A stretch of DNA of 18,457 nt from an uncultured Collinsella sp. (lineage in GTDB: Bacteria; Actinomycetota; Coriobacteriia; Coriobacteriales; Coriobacteriaceae): contig UQOJ01000041.1 in assembly GCA_900542635.1 (NCBI GenBank), forward strand, positions 1 to 18,457. The letters are read 5' to 3'. The notes below the pieces were generated by a model. The model was not told where the DNA came from. It saw only the letters and a program-made list of their open reading frames with translations, and searched no databases. This document shows, piece after piece, positions 5,695 to 13,509 of the stretch. Each line of letters starts with the position of its first letter. The first letter of the stretch is position 1. Position numbers and translations under genes: made by a program.

Positions 5695-7035
5695 ATGTTG
5701 ACCACGAAGGAAGCTGCAGAGCTACTCGACATCACCCCGCGCAGGGTGCAAGAGCTCATAAAAAACGGAGCACTCGAGGCACGCAAGGCTTCTGGTGTAT
5801 GGCTCATCGACAAAGACAGCGTCAACGCACGACTCCGCTCCGTGACCAAAGCGGGGGGACGCCCCCGTCGAGGCCATGGAAAAAGCGAGATTACGTTTAC
5901 CCTCATGAACCGCACGCACGAAGTCGCCCAGCTGGTCTACAGCACATCGCGAAAAGACTTTACCCACATCGGTGCCGACATCGATTACACCCACGCCCCT
6001 ATTGGAATACTTGGCCCCAATAGTCCCGTGTCGCTCGACTCTTTCCGCATTTGGTGGCGAGGCCGCGGTATCCCGCTCGCGCGCATTGGACTTGCATCCC
6101 TGTTGGCAGAAGCAGCAGTCGATGTTCCCGACGAACTCATCCAGCGAAATCTCGGCCTCTCCCTATCCGACCAGTATTGGATTAGACCCCAAGATTCCGG
6201 TCTCGCGTGGGAGGATATTAACTTCTTCAATAATGCTTTTGACGACGTCTCTCTGTCCATCGCACCCTTCGCCCCAGAGGGCAAAGCAGCCGCTGCAAAG
6301 CCCGATAACACCTCGGACGGCAACCTTCAGAAGTATTGGACATGCGAGGGTGGGCGTCGAATTCTGCATAAGGCAGGAGCGCACCTGAACCAAGAACCAT
6401 ATAACGAGCTGGTAGCGACCGCACTCCATCGTCGCATCCTAAACGCCTGCGATTATGTGCCTTACTCGATCGAGGGCACGGGCACTTCCGCCCTGAGTAT
6501 ATGCGATGTCTTCTTAACTGATGAAGAAGAGTATGTCCCTGCGTTCTATGTAAACCAGTACGCAAACGCAGATGAAAAACTAACCGACTACGAGCGATAT
6601 GTAGCAAACTGCGAGAAGCTCGGGGTAACAGGCGTCAAGGATGCCCTTGACCGCATGATCGTGTGCGACGACATCATCGCCAACTATGACCGTCATTGGC
6701 GTAACTTTGGCCTTGTGCGAAACGTCAACACGCTAGCCTGCAGACCCGCCCCCATCTTCGATTCGGGATCATCGCTCTGGTGCAACGTTTCTCTAGAGGA
6801 GCTTAAGGCAGGAGAGCACAGTTTTACCAGCGCGCAGTTTCATTCAAGCCCCGCGAAACAAATGCTGCTTGTTGAGGATATGAGCTGGTTTGACGACGAC
6901 AAGCTCGAGGGTTTCGTTGACGAGGCAATTGAAATCCTATCCAAAAACGACGCTTTTACAGCGAGACTGCCTTATCTAAAAGAGGCGCTAACATGGCGCC
7001 TCGAAAGAATGATCGACATCGCTGAATGGAGTTAG
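5695..7035 (+). CDS. Excisionase-like HTH fused to HipA-like kinase
   Basis: A 446-residue single protein. Residues 1-47 are a MerR/excisionase-type winged helix (LTTKEAAELLDITPRRVQEL, then GVWLIDKDSV). From about 150 on, the protein resembles the HipA-like C-terminal family of Bacillota proteins: an N-lobe with a likely ATP-site lysine (RRILHKAG), the catalytic loop NYDRHWRNFG (Asp332, Asn337) and the metal-binding IFDSG (Asp356). The 24-residue Asp-Asp spacing is close to the 23 in E. coli HipA. Residues 48-68 are a basic linker (GGRPRRGHGK). A DNA-binding head plus kinase in one chain, with a palindromic operator upstream, suggests an autoregulated one-gene toxin-antitoxin or signalling kinase; the substrate is unknown. 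It has no partner gene: a tRNA is divergent and yacP is convergent. Confidence 0.8.
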   Translation: MLTTKEAAELLDITPRRVQELIKNGALEARKASGVWLIDKDSVNARLRSVTKAGGRPRRGHGKSEITFTLMNRTHEVAQLVYSTSRKDFTHIGADIDYTHAPIGILGPNSPVSLDSFRIWWRGRGIPLARIGLASLLAEAAVDVPDELIQRNLGLSLSDQYWIRPQDSGLAWEDINFFNNAFDDVSLSIAPFAPEGKAAAAKPDNTSDGNLQKYWTCEGGRRILHKAGAHLNQEPYNELVATALHRRILNACDYVPYSIEGTGTSALSICDVFLTDEEEYVPAFYVNQYANADEKLTDYERYVANCEKLGVTGVKDALDRMIVCDDIIANYDRHWRNFGLVRNVNTLACRPAPIFDSGSSLWCNVSLEELKAGEHSFTSAQFHSSPAKQMLLVEDMSWFDDDKLEGFVDEAIEILSKNDAFTARLPYLKEALTWRLERMIDIAEWS

Positions 7036-7062
7036 CGAGACAGCATCGCCCCGCCAACTCCC

Positions 7063-7740
7063 CTACCGGCCACGAAGGGCCTTGAGCTTGGCCAGGGCAT
7101 CGGGGCTCAGGCGACTGCCCAGAGTCATCTTGATCTGCGGAGCTTCCTCTGCCTCGTGAACGTCGTTATCAATCTGCTTGATCTCGTCCACCAGCATGCG
7201 GCTCGAAATACGCGTGACGCCCTTGCCCATGACGACGGCCTGGATCGTGCCGTCACTCGATACCACGGAGCACGCGCGGCCTTCCTCGCGTGCCTCGATG
7301 CAGAGCTTCTGCACCACGGTATCGGCAGAGACGCCCGTTGGCGAAAACTCGATGCGCACGCCGCGGGCCGGCAGGTTGGGACGCTCGCTGGAGATATTGC
7401 CCGCGCCGTCGAACACGATCACGGCCTCGTAGCGGCCCAGGGCAAAGGCGGCGACGTCGTTGATGAGGGCGGTGCGCGCCATATCGTGAACGTCGCTGGA
7501 ATACGGATCGTCGGAATGGTCGTAGACGAGCTTTTCGTAGCGCGGCGTGCAGTGGATCACGTTGTAGCCGTCGACCACCAGCAGCTCGGGCTTGTTGGAG
7601 TGCACCGTCGAAACTGGGTCGGCGATGGCCTGTGCAAACGCATTGCCGCCCACACCGTAGGTCGCGGCCGAGACAATCGGCTTGGCCGAGCCTTCGCCAA
7701 AGCGCTTGGCCTTGGACTTGGCGCGGTTCTTCTTGGACAT
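7063..7740 (-). CDS. yacP: YacP/Rae1-like NYN-domain ribonuclease
   Basis: A predicted PIN-like endoribonuclease. In B. subtilis the homologue Rae1 cleaves mRNA inside the ribosome. Of 225 residues, about 50-220 form the NYN domain, with acidic positions in LLVVDGYNVIH (Asp57), VIVFDGAG and VVSSDGTIQ. The first 50 residues are a basic extension (KKNRAKSKAKR) not present in the roughly 170-residue Bacillus protein. It starts 3 nt after the rlmB stop, with GGGGGAGGAG inside rlmB as ribosome-binding site. The rlmB-yacP order matches the Bacillus cysS-trmH-yacP arrangement. It is the last gene of the operon and converges on the HTH/HipA-like gene with a 27-nt gap and no obvious terminator. Confidence 0.9.
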   Translation of the reverse strand: MSKKNRAKSKAKRFGEGSAKPIVSAATYGVGGNAFAQAIADPVSTVHSNKPELLVVDGYNVIHCTPRYEKLVYDHSDDPYSSDVHDMARTALINDVAAFALGRYEAVIVFDGAGNISSERPNLPARGVRIEFSPTGVSADTVVQKLCIEAREEGRACSVVSSDGTIQAVVMGKGVTRISSRMLVDEIKQIDNDVHEAEEAPQIKMTLGSRLSPDALAKLKALRGR

Positions 7741-7743
7741 GCG

Positions 7744-8658
7744 CTACTCCTCCCCCATGAGCTCGCCGGCATTGCGGCGCAGCCACTCAAAACAAAGCGC
7801 GGTGGTCGCCTGGGCCACGTTGAGACTCTCGGTCATACCGCGCTGAGGAAGCTTGGTCAAGAAGTCGCATTTCTCCAGCACCAGGCGCGAGATGCCGTCG
7901 CCCTCGGAGCCCATGACGAGCGCCACGCGGCCCTCGAAGGGAGCATCCCAGCAGCTGCCCTCGGCGTGCTCGGAAGCACCGCCCACCCAAAAGCCAGCGG
8001 CCTTGAGGTCATCGAGCGCACGGGCGATATTGGGAACCTGCGCGATAGGCAGATGCATGACGGCACCGGCTGAGGTCTTGTAGCTGCCCACGGTCACGCC
8101 GGCGGCACGCTTGTTGGCGATGACGACGCCCGCGGCGCCCACGACCTCAGCAGAGCGCACAATGGCGCCAAAGTTGCCGTCGTCGGTCACGTGGTCGAGC
8201 ACCACGACAAGTGCCGGACCGTCGCCCGCGCGGTCGAGGATATCGGCGACGTCGGCATAGGGGAAGTTGCCAACCTCGAGCGCAATGCCCTGGTGAGCGC
8301 CATGGCTCGACAGTGCGTCGAGCTGCGCGCGCGGCACATACTTAATGCGGACACCCGCGGCGTTGAGGTCGTCGACCAGGCGCGACAAGGCGGCATCGCG
8401 CTCCCCGCCCTCGGCAATGAGCGCGCACTTGATGGGAAAACCGGTGCGTAGCGCCTCGGCGGCAGCACGACGGCCTTCGATAAACTCGCCCTTGGGAGCC
8501 TGGACAGCGTCGCGGTTGCGATCGTGCTGCGGACGTGCGGCCTGGGTGCGATCGCGCCGGCCCTTGGGAGCGGTAGCGCGGTCATTGCGGCGAATCGGAC
8601 GCGAGCCGGAAGCAGCCTGCTTGCCACCACGAGGTGCACGCTTGCGATTGTCGGCCAT
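7744..8658 (-). CDS. rlmB: 23S rRNA 2'-O-methyltransferase, RlmB/TrmH (SpoU) family
   Basis: A SAM-dependent RNA 2'-O-ribose methyltransferase; family members modify G2251 of 23S rRNA or tRNA positions. It has 304 residues. A basic, low-complexity N-terminus (about 1-55, rich in Arg, Ala and Gly) precedes an L30e-like substrate-binding domain (about 55-135). The knotted SpoU domain follows with motif 1 (LDHVTDDGNFGAIVRSAE), motif 2 (VMGSEGDGIS) and motif 3 (LPQRGMTESLNVAQATTA). I chose the ATG at 8658 because AGGAGG lies nine bases upstream; an ATG at 8679 lacks such a site. The N-terminal tail is longer than in E. coli RlmB. The true substrate could be rRNA or tRNA; operon context favours the Bacillus TrmH/RlmB type. 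Confidence 0.9.
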   Translation of the reverse strand: MADNRKRAPRGGKQAASGSRPIRRNDRATAPKGRRDRTQAARPQHDRNRDAVQAPKGEFIEGRRAAAEALRTGFPIKCALIAEGGERDAALSRLVDDLNAAGVRIKYVPRAQLDALSSHGAHQGIALEVGNFPYADVADILDRAGDGPALVVVLDHVTDDGNFGAIVRSAEVVGAAGVVIANKRAAGVTVGSYKTSAGAVMHLPIAQVPNIARALDDLKAAGFWVGGASEHAEGSCWDAPFEGRVALVMGSEGDGISRLVLEKCDFLTKLPQRGMTESLNVAQATTALCFEWLRRNAGELMGEE

Positions 8659-8700
8659 AAAGTGACCTCCTAAATACAACTATCAAACGAAACAAATAGA

Positions 8701-8803
8701 CCGACCGCCCGAGGTGCGGCAGATTGCCTTGAAAGAGGAGGGCATAGACCTTGAGGTCATGCCCGACGATTGAAAGGCAAGGTGCCGCGGCTCGGGCGGT
8801 CGG
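8701..8803 (+). repeat. Structured intergenic repeat, copy 1
   Basis: A 103-nt fold. The outer 13-bp perfect stem (8701-8713 with 8791-8803) is followed by GCGGCA/TGCCGC (8716-8721 with 8783-8788), a 2x2 internal loop GA/GG, a TTGCCTT/AAGGCAA stem (8724-8730 with 8774-8780) and an asymmetric loop with GAAAGAGGA on one side and GACGATTG on the other. The apical stem GGGCAT-A-GACC closes on a TTGA loop (8740-8764). It shares internal-loop sequence and shape with the next repeat. It lies in the spacer between cysS and rlmB, which is otherwise an almost gapless operon. Confidence 0.8.
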
Positions 8804-8805
8804 CA

Positions 8806-8907
8806 CGGGTTTTCCAAGTGCCCGAGATTGCCGTGAAAGAGGAGCGACGCGTACTTGAGTACGCGAGCGACGGTTTGAACGGCAAGGTCGGGTGCTTGGG
8901 AAACCCG
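8806..8907 (+). repeat. Structured intergenic repeat, copy 2
   Basis: A 102-nt fold. The outer stem 8806-8825 pairs with 8888-8907 over 20 positions (17 Watson-Crick, 3 G-U). It is followed by the same 2x2 loop GA/GG, a TTGCCGT/ACGGCAA stem (8828-8834 with 8879-8885), the same asymmetric loop (GAAAGAGGAG against GACGGTTTGA) and an apical CGCGTAC/GTACGCG stem (8848-8854 with 8859-8865) with a TTGA loop. The outer and apical stems differ from copy 1, yet both pair. It ends 6 nt from the cysS stop codon and could act in the 3' end of the cysS message. Confidence 0.8.
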
Positions 8908-8913
8908 CGGGGA

Positions 8914-10380
8914 TTAGAGAGATTTGATACGAGTGCCGGCGGCGGTATCTTCGATCGTCAGCCCGAGGTCCTTAAGCTGGTCGCGGATGGCGTCTGCTAG
9001 GTCCCAGTTCTTGGCGGCACGGGCCTCGGCGCGGGCCTCGAGAATCTTGGCAGCGGCCTCGTCCACGTCGTCGCCCGTGTAGGCGACCAGGCCAGCGGCA
9101 ACGCCTAGCAGACCCAGCGGCAGCTCGACCTTGGGCTCGGGGAGCTCAACGCCAAACGTATCGAGCAGCTCGGCCAGCGTATCGGCGGCGGCAAGCACGA
9201 CGGCCTTGTCGGCAGCGTCACCGGCCTGCTCCAGGTACTGGTTGCACTCGGTGACAAAACCAAAGACAGCACCCATGGCACCGGCGGTGTTAAAGTCGTC
9301 GTCCATGCACTCCTTAAAGGTGGCGCGGGTCTCGGCGGCCTTGGCGGCAAACGCCTCGGCGGCAGCCGCATCGGCATCGGCCGTCGCGTGGTTCGCAGCC
9401 CAGCGCAGGTTCTCGACCGTGCCGGCGATACGCGTGAGCGAGTTCTCGGCACCCTCCAGGCGCTCCCAAGAGAAGTCGAGCGGTGAGCGATAGCTCGTCT
9501 GCAGCATCAGCAAGCGCAGAGCCGCGGCAGAGTGCTGCTCGAGCACCTCGGCCAGCGTAAAGAAGTTACCGAGCGACTTGGACATCTTCTCGCCGTCGAC
9601 CAGCAGCATGCCCGTGTGCATCCAGGTGTTGGAGAAGCCTTGGTGCCAGGCGCAGGTGGCCTGGGCGCACTCGTTCTCGTGATGCGGGAAGGCAAGGTCG
9701 GAGCCGCCGCCGTGGATGTCGATCGGAGTGCCCAGATAGCGATGCACCATGGCGGCGCACTCGGTGTGCCAACCGGGACGGCCCTCGCCCCAGGGGCTCG
9801 GCCAGCTGGGCTCGCCGGGCTTGGCGGCCTTCCACAGGGCAAAGTCGAGCGGGTCGTTCTTGTCCTCGTTTTCCTCGATGCGTGCGCCAACCATAAGGTC
9901 GTCGATGTTGCGGCCTGAGACCTGGCCGTAGTTGGGATCGCTGCGCACGGCAAAGTACACATCGCCATTATCGGCTGCGTAAGCGTGGCCCTGTTCGATA
10001 AGCGTCTTGATCATGGCGATCATAGGACCGATCTCTTTGGTGGCGCGGGGGCGCACATCGGGATCGAGCACGTTGGCAGCGCGCATGACGCCGATGAACT
10101 TGTCGGAGAACTCCGTCGCGACCTCGGCGGCCGTACGGCCTTGCTCGTTGGCGCGCTTGATGATCTTGTCATCGACATCGGTGAGGTTCTGGGCGAACGT
10201 GACCTCGTAGCCGCTCGCGATGAGCCAGCGGCGGATCACGTCAAAGCTGATGAACGTACGGGCGTTGCCGATGTGGATGTTGTCGTAGACCGTGGGGCCG
10301 CACACGTACATGCGGACCTTGCCGGACTCGATGGGCTGGAACTCTTCCTTTTTATGGGTAGCGCTGTTGTAGATACGCAT
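8914..10380 (-). CDS. cysS: Cysteinyl-tRNA synthetase
   Basis: Charges tRNA-Cys with cysteine. A class I synthetase of 488 residues, normal length. It has the HIGH-type motif HIGN (36-39), the first zinc-ligand Cys27 in YVCGPTVYD, the central WHTEC and GGGSDLAFPHHENE segments carrying the remaining zinc ligands, and KMSKS at 265-269, followed by the helical C-terminal DALR-type region. AAGGAG at the ispF stop serves as ribosome-binding site, with only 3 nt between the genes. The start is MRIYNSATHKKEEF. After its stop the operon is interrupted by two structured repeats. Confidence 0.97.
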   Translation of the reverse strand: MRIYNSATHKKEEFQPIESGKVRMYVCGPTVYDNIHIGNARTFISFDVIRRWLIASGYEVTFAQNLTDVDDKIIKRANEQGRTAAEVATEFSDKFIGVMRAANVLDPDVRPRATKEIGPMIAMIKTLIEQGHAYAADNGDVYFAVRSDPNYGQVSGRNIDDLMVGARIEENEDKNDPLDFALWKAAKPGEPSWPSPWGEGRPGWHTECAAMVHRYLGTPIDIHGGGSDLAFPHHENECAQATCAWHQGFSNTWMHTGMLLVDGEKMSKSLGNFFTLAEVLEQHSAAALRLLMLQTSYRSPLDFSWERLEGAENSLTRIAGTVENLRWAANHATADADAAAAEAFAAKAAETRATFKECMDDDFNTAGAMGAVFGFVTECNQYLEQAGDAADKAVVLAAADTLAELLDTFGVELPEPKVELPLGLLGVAAGLVAYTGDDVDEAAAKILEARAEARAAKNWDLADAIRDQLKDLGLTIEDTAAGTRIKSL

Positions 10381-10383
10381 TCG

Positions 10384-10878
10384 TTACTCCTTAGCGGTTT
10401 TCTGTAGCAGGCAAACAGCCCAGGCGCCAATTCCCTCGCCTTGGCCTTCCCAACCAAGCTTTTCGGTCGTAGTGGCGGCAACGCCCACGTTTTCGACGTC
10501 AACGCCCAGGGCATGGGCAAGGTTGGCGCGCATGGCATCGCGGTGCGGGGTGATCTTGGGTTGCTGACAGGCAATGGTGCAATCGGCATCGACAAACTCA
10601 AAGCCCAGCTCGCGCGCATAGTCCATCACGCGAGCGAGCAGCACCATCGAGTCGGCGCCCTCATAGGCAGGATCGGTGTCGGGGAACAGTTTTCCAATGT
10701 CTCCTCCGCGGCAGGCGCCCAGAATGGCATCGGCCAGCGCGTGCGCGAGCACATCGGCATCCGAGTGGCCCAGCAGACCGCGCTCGTAGGGAATGTCGAC
10801 ACCGCCGATAATACATCGACGCCCCTCCACCAGACGGTGAACGTCGTAGCCATGACCAATGCGCAGGTTACTGAACAT
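10384..10878 (-). CDS. ispF: 2-C-methyl-D-erythritol 2,4-cyclodiphosphate synthase
   Basis: Fifth step of the MEP isoprenoid pathway: converts CDP-methylerythritol 2-phosphate to the cyclic diphosphate, releasing CMP. It has 164 residues, normal length. Zinc ligands Asp12 and His14 lie in GHGYDVH and His46 after HSDADV, matching the D8/H10/H42 spacing of E. coli. The conserved DADCTIACQQPK and the C-terminal TTTEKLGWEGQGEGIGA are intact. It overlaps the end of ispD by 11 nt, so the two consecutive MEP enzymes are translationally coupled. Confidence 0.96.
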   Translation of the reverse strand: MFSNLRIGHGYDVHRLVEGRRCIIGGVDIPYERGLLGHSDADVLAHALADAILGACRGGDIGKLFPDTDPAYEGADSMVLLARVMDYARELGFEFVDADCTIACQQPKITPHRDAMRANLAHALGVDVENVGVAATTTEKLGWEGQGEGIGAWAVCLLQKTAKE

Positions 10879-11596
10879 GGGGAAGGTCCTCTCCCTCGGC
10901 CATGCGGCCGAGCAGAATCGCGGTTACGGGACGCAGGTCCTCGGGCACCGTCACCTTAAGGTTATCGCGCGGGCTCTGGACGCAGCGGACACGCCCACCC
11001 ATGCGCTCGACCAGCGACGAATCGTCCGTGCCGATAAAGCCCTCAGCAATCGCCGCGGTGTGGGCGCGCTTCATGGCGTCGACGCTAAAGATCTGCGGCG
11101 TCTGTGCGGCCCAATAAAGTTCGCGCGGCGGCGTCTCGACGATATTATCGCCATCGACGATCTTAAGCGTGTCGATCGCGGGCTGGCCGCACACGACACC
11201 GTCGAGGGCACGGTCGCTCACGAGCACGTCGATAGCGTGATCGATGGCCTCGGTAGTAATAAGCGGACGAGCGCCGTCGTGAATGGCGACGTATTCAAAG
11301 CCCGCCGGAACCGCATGCACGCCGGCACGGGTGGAATCCTGGCGGGTATCGCCGGCATCGGCAAAGCTGATAGGCGTGTCATAGTCAAACGGGTCGATGG
11401 CCAGGCGGCGCATCTCGGCACGACGCTCGGCAGGGCAAACCACGACGATGTGGCCGACCCTTTCGACCCGATCAAATGCGCGGATGGACCAGCTCATAAG
11501 CGGACGACCCGCTACATTGACGAGTTGCTTGCCACCGGGGTTACCAAAGCGCTGGCCGCTGCCACCGGCAACGACCACGGCGCATACGGGCGCCAT
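10868..11596 (-). CDS. ispD: 2-C-methyl-D-erythritol 4-phosphate cytidylyltransferase
   Basis: Third step of the MEP pathway: joins CTP and methylerythritol 4-phosphate. It has 242 residues. The nucleotide-binding signature is VVVAGGSGQRFG near the N-terminus, followed by the conserved AIHDGARPLI and WAAQTPQIFS, with TDDSSLVE towards the C-terminus. The ATG overlaps the disA stop by one base (TAATG), and its 3' end overlaps ispF. Disruption of this operon should matter for growth, since the window shows no alternative isoprenoid enzymes. Confidence 0.96.
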   Translation of the reverse strand: MAPVCAVVVAGGSGQRFGNPGGKQLVNVAGRPLMSWSIRAFDRVERVGHIVVVCPAERRAEMRRLAIDPFDYDTPISFADAGDTRQDSTRAGVHAVPAGFEYVAIHDGARPLITTEAIDHAIDVLVSDRALDGVVCGQPAIDTLKIVDGDNIVETPPRELYWAAQTPQIFSVDAMKRAHTAAIAEGFIGTDDSSLVERMGGRVRCVQSPRDNLKVTVPEDLRPVTAILLGRMAEGEDLPHVQ

Positions 11597-12663
11597 TATG
11601 CGTTCCCCTGTTTGGTGCCCTTCATGCGGTACAGGGAGTCCGCAAGAATGGCAGGGTTGTTAACGCCAAAGTCGCCCAAGCGCTCCGGATCCTCGCTGAT
11701 GTCGTCCATGAGTTCCTGCAGCGAGCCGTACTCGTCGACAATCTTCTCGGCCACGCCGTCGCGCACGACGGACACGCGCGAAAGCGTGCGCAGGCCCAGC
11801 GGCGTCATGACAGAGTCCTCATCCAGGTCGTCATAGCCCAGAACCGCCGCCACATGCTGTGGGTCGGACAGGTCCTTAGGCGTCATGCGAGCGAGCTCGG
11901 CGCGAATCTTCTCGGCATTGGCCTCGGAGGAGTCACTCGCGTAGTCGCGGATCATCAGGTCGTATTCGGTATCCATACTGGAGCCGGCGAGCTGCTCGAG
12001 CTGCATCTGCACGAGCTTGCCCTGGTTGCCCAGCTTGACGATGCAATCCTTAAGTTCGGTCTTTGCCTGCTGCATGATCTCGAAACTCGAGAAAATACCG
12101 GTAATGTCGGCGAGCGTAACGTAGTCGTCGAGCTCAAGGGCCGTCAGGCGCAGCAGGGAGCGATCAAGCGACTGACGGGTGGTCTGGAGCGTGGCGACGA
12201 GCTGGTTGACCGAGCTCATGATGGTGGTGACAGGCTGGATCTCGTAGCTCTTGCCGTGAACGTACACGTTGACGACGGCACGACGAGCCGAAACCGAGAT
12301 CACGATGGCATCGGTGAGCACCGACATGCGAGCGGCGGTGCGGTGACGCATGCCCGTCTCGCTCGTGGCAAGCGAGGGATCGGGATTGAGGTGGAAGTTG
12401 GCGCGCAGGATCTGGGTGAGGTCGCCGTCGATGACGATGGCACCGTCCATCTTGGAAAGCTCGAACAGACGGTTCGAGGTGAACGAAATGTTGAGCGGGA
12501 AGCCGTCGTTACCGGCAGCGAGCACGTTTTCGGTGTCGCCGACGCAGATAAGGGCGCCCAGGTGACCGGCGATGATCATGTCGAGGGCGGTGCGGATCGG
12601 CTGACCAGGTGCCGTCAGGCGGATGGCCTGTTCCATACGCTTTTGCAGCTCGTTCTTATCCAA
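11596..12663 (-). CDS. disA: Diadenylate cyclase DisA
   Basis: Makes the second messenger c-di-AMP from two ATP and, in Bacillus, scans DNA for branched structures. It has 355 residues. The N-terminal DAC domain has DGA (73-75) and RHR (106-108), followed by a helical linker and a C-terminal helix-hairpin-helix DNA-binding region (about 285-345). The start codon is TTG, supported by GGGAG seven bases upstream; the nearby ATGs are out of frame. It leads the operon with ispD and ispF, recalling the Bacillus clpC-radA-disA-ispD-ispF neighbourhood. Here radA is absent and clpC lies several kilobases upstream on the same strand. No clear promoter was found in 12664-12800. Confidence 0.95.
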   Translation of the reverse strand: MDKNELQKRMEQAIRLTAPGQPIRTALDMIIAGHLGALICVGDTENVLAAGNDGFPLNISFTSNRLFELSKMDGAIVIDGDLTQILRANFHLNPDPSLATSETGMRHRTAARMSVLTDAIVISVSARRAVVNVYVHGKSYEIQPVTTIMSSVNQLVATLQTTRQSLDRSLLRLTALELDDYVTLADITGIFSSFEIMQQAKTELKDCIVKLGNQGKLVQMQLEQLAGSSMDTEYDLMIRDYASDSSEANAEKIRAELARMTPKDLSDPQHVAAVLGYDDLDEDSVMTPLGLRTLSRVSVVRDGVAEKIVDEYGSLQELMDDISEDPERLGDFGVNNPAILADSLYRMKGTKQGNA

Positions 12664-12810
12664 GGCATCGCTCCCATCGTATACGCTCCATAAACGCTAA
12701 ATAGTTTCTCACGGTTTGTCCCCGCGGCGCTCGCGAAATCCGATGCTTACAGAATGAGCGAACACCGCTTAGGCAGCTCATTTGGGACGGGACTCTTTTG
12801 ACTGCTCATG

Positions 12811-12884
12811 TGGTAGCATCGGGTCTCATATAAATGAGGGAGTAGTCGTGTAATCGGGTTCGCCCGCAGAGAGGGAGCCAGACT
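12811..12884 (+). promoter_or_regulatory. mntP leader with possible extended -10 promoter
   Basis: TGG-TAGCAT (12811-12819) could be an extended -10. The leader then has a 5-bp hairpin CTCAT/ATGAG, the sequence GGGAGTAG (12838-12845) and a CGGG-TTCG-CCCG tetraloop hairpin (about 12856-12867) before the GAGGGAG ribosome-binding site (12871-12877). GGGAGTAG resembles the 5' signature of the Mn-sensing yybP-ykoY riboswitch, known upstream of mntP elsewhere, but the leader seems too short for the full aptamer. The remaining spacer back to disA (12664-12810) shows nothing further. Confidence 0.3.
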
Positions 12885-13469
12885 ATGGGACTCGCAGAGC
12901 TCGTGTTGCTCGCCGTTGGCCTTTCGATGGACGCCTTTGCCGTTTCCATCTGCAAGGGTCTCGGCATGAAAAAGATCGACCTTAAAGTCGCCGTAGTGCT
13001 CGGTCTGTTCTTTGGCGGGTTTCAGGCCGGCATGCCCGTGATAGGCTGGGCGCTCGGCAGTCAATTCATGAGCATCATCGGACCCATCGACCATTGGATT
13101 GCCTTTATTCTGTTGGCCTTCATCGGCGGCAAGATGCTGCGGGAAGCCCTTACCGAGGATGAGGACGAGGGCGAGGGCGACAACAAGAATGCCGAGAAGA
13201 TTGACCTGGTAGAATACCTAGTTCTCGCCATTGCCACCTCGATTGACGCCCTAGCCGTAGGCATCTCGTTTGCGGCGCTCTCGGTCGATATCGTTCCCGC
13301 TGTATCGCTTATCGGCGTCACAACGTTTATCTTCTCCGTCGCCGGTGTAGCGATCGGCCACACCTTTGGCGCGCGCTACGAAAAACCCGCCACCATCGTC
13401 GGCGGCGTTGTGCTCATCCTCATCGGGCTTAAGATCTTGCTTGAGCATCTGGGGATTCTCGCGATATAA
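12885..13469 (+). CDS. mntP: Manganese efflux pump MntP
   Basis: Exports Mn2+ across the cytoplasmic membrane to prevent manganese toxicity. It has 194 residues and about six transmembrane segments in two related halves. Each half carries a membrane-embedded aspartate motif: LSMDAFAVS (Asp16, as in E. coli MntP) and TSIDALAVG (Asp121). The halves are joined by an acidic cytoplasmic loop (EDEDEGEGDNKN). GAGGGAG seven bases before ATG fixes the start. It stands alone, divergent from disA and upstream of the hipBA promoter region. No hairpin terminator was found after its stop, only an A-run. Confidence 0.94.
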   Translation: MGLAELVLLAVGLSMDAFAVSICKGLGMKKIDLKVAVVLGLFFGGFQAGMPVIGWALGSQFMSIIGPIDHWIAFILLAFIGGKMLREALTEDEDEGEGDNKNAEKIDLVEYLVLAIATSIDALAVGISFAALSVDIVPAVSLIGVTTFIFSVAGVAIGHTFGARYEKPATIVGGVVLILIGLKILLEHLGILAI

Positions 13470-13509
13470 AAAAACGCCTCCCATAAGCTCAGCGTCAATG
13501 TAGAAGTCT

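Noticed and set aside
5459..7035. Integrated element at tRNA-Thr(TGT)
   Set aside because: An excisionase-like domain next to a tRNA is suggestive, but there is no integrase, no duplicated tRNA 3' end and the HTH belongs to a kinase fusion.
8770..9000. 76-residue plus-strand reading frame over the structured repeats
   Set aside because: It is made of the hairpin repeats and the antisense end of cysS, and has no ribosome-binding site.
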